Source: Flavobacteriaceae bacterium (lineage in GTDB: Bacteria > Bacteroidota > Bacteroidia > Flavobacteriales > Flavobacteriaceae). From it: a stretch of 32,727 nt of DNA. Made by a program: the position numbers and the translations under genes. Location of the stretch: assembly GCA_016649745.1 (NCBI GenBank), contig JAENXD010000008.1, positions 1 through 32,727 on the forward strand, in the 5' to 3' direction. How positions within the stretch are numbered: position 1 is the stretch's first letter; each line of letters begins with the position of its first letter. Under the pieces are notes generated by a model that made no database searches, was not told where the DNA came from, and worked only from the letters and a program-made list of their open reading frames with translations. Below are positions 16,723 through 22,800 of the stretch, piece after piece.

Positions 16723-19035
16723 TTAGCATTGTACAGTGACTGATAGGTTCGCCGGAATTAAATTTTCTTGGCCATTCACCAACAATTTTATTTCATTTTC
16801 CGATTCATTAAAGAATTTACATTCGGTCTGACTTTTATAAACCTTGATGATATTTCCCCTAAAATTTATGGTAAAGGAGTACGATTTCCATTCTTTAGGT
16901 ATTTGCGGATTGAATGATAAAACGCCATCTTCCCAAATGCGCATTCCACCAAAACCTTGTACAATGGACATCCAGGTTCCTGCCATACTGGTAATGTGGC
17001 AACCCTCATGAACTTCGTGATTGTAATCGTCTAAATCCAAGCGTGAAGTTCTCACATATTGCTCGTAGGCTTTTGGCATTCTGTCTATGGAAGCCGCCAA
17101 AATTGAATGAACACAAGGAGAAAGTGAAGATTCATGAACCGTTAAAGGCTCATAAAAATCGAAATGGCGTTCTAAATCTTCCTTGTTGAATTTGTTTTCA
17201 AAAAAGAACATGCATTGCAAAACATCAGCTTGTTTGATATAACAAGAGCGCAAAATACGATCCCAAGACCATTTTTGGTTGATTGGTCTTTCAAAACTTG
17301 ACAGTTCAGCAGCCGGAATTAATTCCTTATCCAAAAATCCGTCCTGTTGTAAATATACATTGTATTCCAAACTAAAAGGAAAATACATTTTCTCGGCAAC
17401 CTTCAACCATTCTTTGATTTCTTCATCTGTTAATTTGGTTTTATCCAACACGCGTGAAAAATCTGAAGGATACTCTTTTTCAACCCTTTCTAAACATTCT
17501 ACCGCATATTGAATGCACCATTTTGCCAAATAGTTGGTGTAAAAATTATTATTTACATTATTTTCGTATTCGTTTGGACCGGTAACACCTAAAACCACAT
17601 ATTGGCCTTTTGCTTCAGAAAAATTAGCGCGTTGGTGCCAAAAACGTGCAACGGCAATGATAACTTCCAATCCAAATTTTGGGACATATTCAAAATCCTG
17701 GGTATAATTTACATAGTTGTAAATTCCGTAAATCATGGCTCCGTTTCTATGGATTTCTTCAAAAGTAATTTCCCATTCGTTGTGGCATTCTTCCCCATTC
17801 ATAGTAACCATTGGGTATAATGCCGCTCCGTTTTTAAACCCCAGTTTTTCAGCATTTTCGATGGCTTTGTCCAATTGATTATAGCGATACATCAATAAAT
17901 TTTTAGCAACACTTGCGTCTTTTGTTGCCATATAAAAAGGAATGCAGTACGCTTCCGTATCCCAATAAGTGCTTCCGCCGTATTTCTCGCCGGTGAAACC
18001 TTTCGGACCAATATTTAATCGGGCATCGGTTCCCAAATAAGTTTGATTTAACTGAAAAATATTAAATCGGATGCCTTGTTGCGCTCTTACGTCGCCTTCA
18101 ATAATAATATCCGCTGTGTGCCAAATGTTTGACCAAGAATTTTTTTGGCTTTCCAAAAGTTGAGAAAAGCCTAAATTATACGCCTTTTTAACATTGTTAA
18201 ATGCAGCATCAATCAAATCCTCTTTTTGATAATTTAAGGAACTTACGCAACTGCCATATTTATAGATTGTGGCAGTATCACCTTTGGAAACAGGTAACTT
18301 ATAGGTATAATGCAAAGATTTCTCTTCAACCTTAGTTTGTTGTGCAATCTCAACTTTTTTATCATTTAAAGTAAACGAAACTTCCATCGCTGTTGCCACA
18401 TAAAATTCTGTTTTTAACGTTTTCGAAAGAATACATCCATTATTTTGGCCATTGACAATTTTCTGTATTTCCCAAAAATATTCGTCGTAATTGGAATCTT
18501 CATTCACAATACCGGCATCTATATAAGGAGAAAAAGAAATTTCACCTGAAAAATTTATTGCTTTTACGGTGTATTCAATAGCGCCTATTTCATTGTATTC
18601 CAAACTTATAAAACGCTTTGTTTCTACTTGAATTTCCTCACCAGTTTTAAGAATTGCAAGAAAAGAACGGCTAAGCCAGCCTTCTTTCATATTTAATTCC
18701 CTTTTGAAATTTGAAACTTGACAGGAATTTAAATCCAGTTCGGTATCATTAACTTTTATTTGAATACCAATCCAATTTGGGGCATTCAGCACTTTGGCAA
18801 AATACTCCGGATAGCCATTTTTCCACCACCCAACTCTCGTTTTATCTGGATAATAAATACCTCCAATATAACTTCCCTGAAAGGTTTTTCCTGAATAGTC
18901 TTCTTCAAAATTGGCACGTTGGCCCATAGAGCCATTTCCTATACTGAACAAACTTTCTGAGGCTTCCACATTTGAGGCATCAAATCCTTCTTCTACAATT
19001 GACCATTCGTAAGGCTTAATATAATCTTTATTCAT
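16723..19035 (-). CDS. GH65 maltose phosphorylase
   Basis: Uses phosphate to split maltose into glucose and beta-D-glucose-1-phosphate in the cytoplasm. The 770-residue protein has no signal peptide and the full GH65 order: N-terminal beta-sandwich (1-270), linker helices, (alpha/alpha)6 barrel (about 320-690) and C-terminal beta domain. The general-acid Glu is Glu489 in GVTGPNEYENNV, matching Glu487 of Lactobacillus brevis maltose phosphorylase. HESSLSP supplies phosphate-binding serines, and KQADVLQ is the conserved lysine segment. Maltose is favoured over trehalose, kojibiose or nigerose because it is coupled to beta-phosphoglucomutase (5' neighbour, 4-base gap), a maltose-type MFS importer and many alpha-1,4-glucan enzymes. 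The substrate is still an inference, since all GH65 phosphorylases share these motifs. Confidence 0.9.
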   Translation of the reverse strand: MNKDYIKPYEWSIVEEGFDASNVEASESLFSIGNGSMGQRANFEEDYSGKTFQGSYIGGIYYPDKTRVGWWKNGYPEYFAKVLNAPNWIGIQIKVNDTELDLNSCQVSNFKRELNMKEGWLSRSFLAILKTGEEIQVETKRFISLEYNEIGAIEYTVKAINFSGEISFSPYIDAGIVNEDSNYDEYFWEIQKIVNGQNNGCILSKTLKTEFYVATAMEVSFTLNDKKVEIAQQTKVEEKSLHYTYKLPVSKGDTATIYKYGSCVSSLNYQKEDLIDAAFNNVKKAYNLGFSQLLESQKNSWSNIWHTADIIIEGDVRAQQGIRFNIFQLNQTYLGTDARLNIGPKGFTGEKYGGSTYWDTEAYCIPFYMATKDASVAKNLLMYRYNQLDKAIENAEKLGFKNGAALYPMVTMNGEECHNEWEITFEEIHRNGAMIYGIYNYVNYTQDFEYVPKFGLEVIIAVARFWHQRANFSEAKGQYVVLGVTGPNEYENNVNNNFYTNYLAKWCIQYAVECLERVEKEYPSDFSRVLDKTKLTDEEIKEWLKVAEKMYFPFSLEYNVYLQQDGFLDKELIPAAELSSFERPINQKWSWDRILRSCYIKQADVLQCMFFFENKFNKEDLERHFDFYEPLTVHESSLSPCVHSILAASIDRMPKAYEQYVRTSRLDLDDYNHEVHEGCHITSMAGTWMSIVQGFGGMRIWEDGVLSFNPQIPKEWKSYSFTINFRGNIIKVYKSQTECKFFNESENEIKLLVNGQENLIPANLSVTVQC

Positions 19036-19039
19036 TTTC

Positions 19040-19696
19040 TTAATTCATTAGATTTTTTAAAAAATCGGGTGTAATGGCGGTCATGTCTTTAAAAACATAA
19101 TCTGCTTCCTTTAACACCTTAGCATCTCCAATTCCTATACTTATCATTTTTGCTGTATTTGCAGCTTGTATCCCAGCAATGGCATCTTCAACAACCACGC
19201 AGTTTTCAGGATTCATCCCTAATTTTTTGGCCCCAATTAAAAATACTTCCGGATCGGGTTTCGCTTTAGAAACATCATTTCCGTCCACAATGGCCGTAAA
19301 CCTGTGTAAAAGCCCTACTTTCTCCAAAATTAATGGTGCGTTTTTACTTGCCGAACCAAGCGCGTATTTTATATCATTAACCTCTAAAAAATTCAACAAG
19401 TCATTTACACCTGGTAAAATTTCATCTGCTGTCATTTTATTGACATACTCCAGATATTCTTTATTTTTTTGAAGCAAAAGGGCTTGTTTTTTTTCTTCAG
19501 GTAATTTAATTTTGCCAATTTCCAACAAAATCTCGAGCGATTTAACCCTGCTCACCCCTTTCAACAATTCATTTTGTTCTTCGGTAAAATCGAAATTCAA
19601 AGCGTTCGCCAAATTTCTCCAAGCCAAATAGTGGTACTTTGCCGTATCCACTATTACGCCATCTAAATCAAATATAAATGCGAGTTCTTTTTTCAT
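19040..19696 (-). CDS. pgmB: Beta-phosphoglucomutase
   Basis: Converts the beta-glucose-1-phosphate made by the adjacent phosphorylase into glucose-6-phosphate, through a phospho-aspartate enzyme and a beta-glucose-1,6-bisphosphate intermediate. The 218-residue HAD-superfamily protein has nucleophile Asp10 and acid/base Asp12 in FDLDGVIVDT, a helical cap domain (about 15-90), motif II Ser in ALGSASKNA, the motif III lysine in KAKPDPEVF, and the Mg-binding acidic pair in VVEDAIAGIQAA. Length matches the family (about 220). Cytoplasmic. It follows the MFS importer after a 136-base repeat-containing gap and precedes GH65 by 4 bases. Confidence 0.95.
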   Translation of the reverse strand: MKKELAFIFDLDGVIVDTAKYHYLAWRNLANALNFDFTEEQNELLKGVSRVKSLEILLEIGKIKLPEEKKQALLLQKNKEYLEYVNKMTADEILPGVNDLLNFLEVNDIKYALGSASKNAPLILEKVGLLHRFTAIVDGNDVSKAKPDPEVFLIGAKKLGMNPENCVVVEDAIAGIQAANTAKMISIGIGDAKVLKEADYVFKDMTAITPDFLKNLMN

Positions 19697-19730
19697 CTGT
19701 TTACATTTTATTTTTTAGCGGTAACAGCTA

Positions 19731-19790
19731 CTGCCTGCCTGCCTGCCTGCCGGACAGGTAGGCCTGCCTGCCGCAGGCAGGTTCGCCAAG
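19731..19790. repeat. CTGC tetranucleotide run plus palindromic GC-rich element
   Basis: A strikingly GC-rich island in AT-rich DNA. Five CTGC units (19731-19750) are followed by CGGACAGGTAGG, then a perfect inverted repeat CCTGCCTGC-C-GCAGGCAGG (19763-19781), then GTTCGCCAAGAAT. It lies between the MFS importer and beta-phosphoglucomutase within the presumed operon. CGGACAGGT and AGGTTCGCCAAGAAT echo the elements near 7003 and 14697. Such CTGCC/GGCAGG palindromes are, as I recall, recurrent between genes in flavobacterial genomes. In mRNA it would form a stable stem that could stall polymerase or protect a processed end. Confidence 0.65.
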
Positions 19791-19832
19791 AATCATTCCT
19801 TTATATATCAAAATTTGTGATGCTCGTTTCAT

Positions 19833-21188
19833 TTAACTCTTTATTATTACAGCATCATCAACATCTTTTACTCTCACAACCAACACTGCCGCAATTAAAA
19901 ATGAAATTCCACTAACAACTAATGCATAAATGGCATCGCCGCCATAAAAATATTTCACCATTGGCCCGCCTATTAAAGCATTTATAATTTGAGGAATTAC
20001 AATAAAGAAATTAAATATCCCCATATAAACGCCCATTTTTTTAGGTGGAATTGACCCTGCCAAAATAGCATAAGGCATCGCTAAAATACTTGCCCAGGCA
20101 ATTCCTACGCCAAGCATAGACAGAATTAACCAATTTTCATTGGGCATAAAATAAACTGAAATCAATCCGATACCACCAACAACCAATGAAAAGGCATGCG
20201 TCTTTTTTCTTCCAATCTTTTTGGCAATAGCCGGTAAAAAGAAAGCGTAAACAGCTGAAACCGCATTGTAAACACCAAATAAAATACCCACCCAGTCACC
20301 TGCAATATTATAGGCAAGGCTATGTGAATCATCTAATGCCAATCCGTAAATATGATGAGCAATTGCAGGCGTTGCAAACACCCACATCCCAAATAAACCG
20401 AACCATGAGAAAAACTGAACCGAGCTTAATTGTCGCATCGTTAAAGGCATTTTCTTAAAATCGGAGAATATATTCAACAAACTCGATTTTTCTTCAACTT
20501 CAGATTCTTCATGTTTTGAATCCACTGGAAATTGAGCAACTTCTTCAGGCGAATATTCTTTTGTTGTAAAAACGGTGATTAGAATACTTATGACTAAAAC
20601 CGCCGCACCAATAATAAAGGAGAGTATTAAATTTGTTGGTACTTCTCCAGGTTCTGCTTCATTTAAAACGCCAAACCAATTTGTTAACACATAAGGCAAC
20701 CAAGAGCCTATAACTGCTCCAATACCAATTAAAATTGTTTGAACACTAAATCCGAGCGTCCTTTGATCTGAAGGCAAAATATCGGCAACCAAAGCCCTAA
20801 AAGGTTCCATGGCCACGTTAAATGATGCATCCATAATCATCAACATCCCGGCACCTACCCATAAGGATGGCATAATAGCTATAAACATGTCAGCGTTTGG
20901 CATTAAAACCAACCCAACAGAAGCCAATAATGCACCCGTTAAAAAATAGGGACGTCTTCGACCAAGTTTGGTCCAGGTTCTATCGCTGTAATACCCTATT
21001 ATAGGCTGAACTATTAAACCTGTTAAAGGAGCAACAATCCAAAACCAAGACAATTCATGAACATCGGCTCCAAAATTTTGCAATATTCTACTGGCATTGG
21101 CATTTTGCAGCGCAAAACCCATTTGAATTCCCAAGAAACCGAAACTCATGTTCCAAATATCCCAGAAACTTAGTTTCCGTTTTTCCAT
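19833..21188 (-). CDS. MFS sugar (maltose-type) importer, inner membrane
   Basis: A 451-residue, strongly hydrophobic protein of the major facilitator superfamily, probably with 12 membrane segments. It has a charged central loop (SPEEVAQFPVDSKHEESEVEE, about residues 213-233). The motif DRTWTKLGRRRPYF after the second helix and the opening SFWDIWNMSFGFLGIQ are typical of the SLC45/GPH-like sugar:cation symporters that flavobacteria and Xanthomonadales use for maltose or sucrose. It heads the phosphorylase operon and has its own promoter with a LacI-type operator between the -33 and -7 boxes. The role of bringing maltose into the cytoplasm for GH65 is inferred from context. Its 5' leader is long (about 160 bases). 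Confidence 0.88.
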   Translation of the reverse strand: MEKRKLSFWDIWNMSFGFLGIQMGFALQNANASRILQNFGADVHELSWFWIVAPLTGLIVQPIIGYYSDRTWTKLGRRRPYFLTGALLASVGLVLMPNADMFIAIMPSLWVGAGMLMIMDASFNVAMEPFRALVADILPSDQRTLGFSVQTILIGIGAVIGSWLPYVLTNWFGVLNEAEPGEVPTNLILSFIIGAAVLVISILITVFTTKEYSPEEVAQFPVDSKHEESEVEEKSSLLNIFSDFKKMPLTMRQLSSVQFFSWFGLFGMWVFATPAIAHHIYGLALDDSHSLAYNIAGDWVGILFGVYNAVSAVYAFFLPAIAKKIGRKKTHAFSLVVGGIGLISVYFMPNENWLILSMLGVGIAWASILAMPYAILAGSIPPKKMGVYMGIFNFFIVIPQIINALIGGPMVKYFYGGDAIYALVVSGISFLIAAVLVVRVKDVDDAVIIKS

Positions 21189-21356
21189 AATGTAAATGTT
21201 AAAAATATTAATACAAGCTAAAGCCCATAAGTTTTAGTTGTTATTTTTGTGTGAAGTGTGAAAATAGTACATGTAAAATCTCTTTTACAGGGCGAATATA
21301 TAAATTATTTTTTAACTTTTAATTTTTTTTATGCTACGATTTAAGCCGAAATATAA

Positions 21357-21386
21357 CAAATCGAGTACTCTAACCTTTGCGCTCAA
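21357..21386 (-). promoter_or_regulatory. Candidate promoter of the importer-phosphorylase-GH operon
   Basis: On the minus strand TTG (21386-21384) is followed by exactly 19 bases and then TCGATTTG (21364-21357), one mismatch from TAnnTTTG. This fits the Bacteroidota -33/-7 layout and directs transcription toward the MFS gene, with a start about 160 bases before its ATG. A LacI-type operator fills the spacer. A second TTG (21390-21388) would give a 23-base spacer. Confidence 0.55.
21368..21381. promoter_or_regulatory. LacI-type operator at the importer promoter
   Basis: CTCTAACCTTTGCG differs at one position of 14 from the site upstream of susC at 22633-22646. It lies wholly between the -33 and -7 boxes of the importer promoter, the position expected of a repressor site. 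The adjacent lacI gene is the obvious binder. Confidence 0.65.
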
Positions 21387-21450
21387 TCAAATTTTTTTTG
21401 TAATTGATAAATTTAATAGGAGAATTGCTGTTAAAATCTTAAAAACATTT

Positions 21451-22476
21451 TTAATTCACTGACAAGGTGGATTTTCTAATTTTTAGATTTGTAGAAATAA
21501 CTACTTTTTGAAATTCGGCAGGTGCTGTATTCTCAATTCTATTTATTAATAATTCGGCCGCTTGTTTTCCCATTAAGAACCCGTGTTGTTCAACGCAAGT
21601 TAATGGCGGATAGGTAAATTCTGAAATCAATCCGCTGGTAAAACCTATAATGGCAATTTCTTTAGGGATATTCAGTCCTTTTTCTTTCGCTAATTTTAAA
21701 GCTATCGCTGCGTATATTTCGTTAACGGCCAAAATGGCGTCGGGTGGGTTTGCAACATTGATAACCTTTTCAATTTGTTCATATAAATCCTTTTCATCGT
21801 CTATTTTATAAATCAAACTTTCATCCACTTTAATTCCTTGACTTGTAAGCGCTTTTAAATACCCTTCCTTTCGTAATGAGCCCACCGTAATAAAATCATG
21901 AGTTGTTATTAATGCGATGCGCCTTGAACCAATTTCAATTAAATGGTTTGTCGCTTTAAAGGCACCTCCTATGTCGTCAATAATCACTTTATCACATTGA
22001 ATTTCATCATTAATTCTATCAAATAACACCAACGGAAAATCATCAGAAATTAATGCCTCAAAATGTTTGAAATTTTGATTTTGTTGTGTTTCTCTTGCGA
22101 TTGATACAATTAATCCGTCCACACTTCCATTAGTGAGCACTCCCATGTTTGAAACCTCTTTTTCGTAAGACTCATTGGATAAGCATACCATAACATTGTA
22201 TCCTTTTTCCGTGGCATATTTTTCAATTCCGTTGATTACCGTCGAAAAAAAATGATGAACAATTTCGGGAATAATAACTCCTATTACTGAAGTTTTTTGG
22301 TTGCGAAGCTGTAAAGCTAAATTGTTTGGCTTGTAGTGATAATAATCTGCGAAAGCCTTAATTTTCCCTCTTGTTTCTTCACTAATTTCATGACTGTCCT
22401 TTAATGCTTTTGAAACCGTTGAAATAGATACTCCAAACTCTTTTGCAATCTTTTTTAAGGTAATTCTTGGTTTCAT
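21451..22476 (-). CDS. LacI-family transcriptional regulator of the alpha-glucan locus
   Basis: A 341-residue DNA-binding regulator. The N-terminal helix-turn-helix and hinge helix are clear: ITLKKIAKEFGVSISTVSKAL (residues 5-25), then YKPNNLALQLRNQKT. A periplasmic-binding-protein-like effector domain follows (VIGVIIPEIVHHFFSTVING ... AIIGFTSG). The effector is unknown; maltose or a maltodextrin is likely from context. It is divergent from susC and upstream of the importer operon in the same direction. Near-identical LacI-type operators occur in both target promoters. A full-match -7 box (TATATTTG) lies 27 bases before its start. Canonical Bacteroides sus uses the membrane regulator SusR instead. 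Confidence 0.93.
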   Translation of the reverse strand: MKPRITLKKIAKEFGVSISTVSKALKDSHEISEETRGKIKAFADYYHYKPNNLALQLRNQKTSVIGVIIPEIVHHFFSTVINGIEKYATEKGYNVMVCLSNESYEKEVSNMGVLTNGSVDGLIVSIARETQQNQNFKHFEALISDDFPLVLFDRINDEIQCDKVIIDDIGGAFKATNHLIEIGSRRIALITTHDFITVGSLRKEGYLKALTSQGIKVDESLIYKIDDEKDLYEQIEKVINVANPPDAILAVNEIYAAIALKLAKEKGLNIPKEIAIIGFTSGLISEFTYPPLTCVEQHGFLMGKQAAELLINRIENTAPAEFQKVVISTNLKIRKSTLSVN

Positions 22477-22502
22477 TTTTATGAGCTAAAGTATATGTTC
22501 TA

Positions 22503-22510
22503 CAAATATA
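22503..22510 (-). promoter_or_regulatory. Candidate -7 promoter box of lacI
   Basis: The minus strand reads TATATTTG, an exact TAnnTTTG match, 27 bases before the lacI start. Only CTG, not TTG, occurs 17 bases upstream (22530-22528), so the -33 box is imperfect. Confidence 0.5.
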
Positions 22511-22632
22511 AACTTTATACTTAAAAACAGAAAGGTTTAAAGAAGAACAATTGGAGAAACTTCGGTTTAAAATTCGAAAAATTGACTTAATAGGGGCTAA
22601 ACGAACAAAACCTTAGAAATAAAACCTTGAAA

Positions 22633-22646
22633 CTCTAACGTTTGCG
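22633..22646. promoter_or_regulatory. LacI-type operator O1 upstream of susC
   Basis: CTCTAACGTTTGCG shares the AACGTTTGCG core with O2 and 13 of 14 bases with the importer-promoter site. The AACGTT centre is typical of LacI-family sites. Confidence 0.65.
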
Positions 22647-22663
22647 TAAAAAAGTTATAAACA

Positions 22664-22677
22664 CGAAAACGTTTGCG
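22664..22677. promoter_or_regulatory. LacI-type operator O2 upstream of susC
   Basis: CGAAAACGTTTGCG is a near-perfect palindrome (CG-n-AAACGTTT-n-CG) of the classic LacI-family form. Its centre is 31 bp from O1, close to three helical turns, so two dimers could bind on one face of the DNA. Confidence 0.7.
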
Positions 22678-22701
22678 GAGCTTTAATAATTATGCTTGTC
22701 A

Positions 22702-22732
22702 TTGTTAAATAAATGTTAAGTCCTTAACTTCA
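22702..22732 (+). promoter_or_regulatory. Candidate susC promoter (weak match)
   Basis: TTG (22702-22704), 20 bases, then TAACTTCA (22725-22732), two mismatches from TAnnTTTG. The alternative -7 TATGCTTG at 22691-22698 matches better but has no TTG at proper spacing. The inverted repeat GTTAAG-TC-CTTAAC overlaps the first candidate. If this is the promoter, both operators lie upstream of its -33 box. Confidence 0.3.
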
Positions 22733-22800
22733 CAAAGTGAAATGTAATAAAATAGTACAAATTTTTAAAACAAACTTAATTATTAATTAACTTAAAATAG

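Larger units (their letters stand above)
22477..22800. other. Divergent regulatory region between lacI and susC
   Basis: A 324-base spacer without genes. From left to right it holds the lacI -7 box (22503-22510), an AT-rich stretch with no clear signal (22530-22620), two LacI-type operators (22633-22677), a candidate -7 TATGCTTG (22691-22698), and the inverted repeat GTTAAG-TC-CTTAAC (22715-22728) overlapping a TTG-N20-TAACTTCA promoter candidate. Confidence 0.7.

Noticed and set aside
16723-19035. Trehalose, kojibiose or nigerose phosphorylase instead of maltose phosphorylase
   Set aside because: GH65 motifs alone do not separate these, but the importer, pgmB and alpha-1,4-glucan context favours maltose. 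Kept as an alternative in the feature text.
19731-19790. CRISPR-like or coding repeat
   Set aside because: It consists of four-base units and one palindrome without spacers of uniform length, and there are no cas genes.
21189-21356. Riboswitch in the importer leader
   Set aside because: Only a seven-base-pair hairpin is visible; there is no conserved riboswitch core that I recognise.
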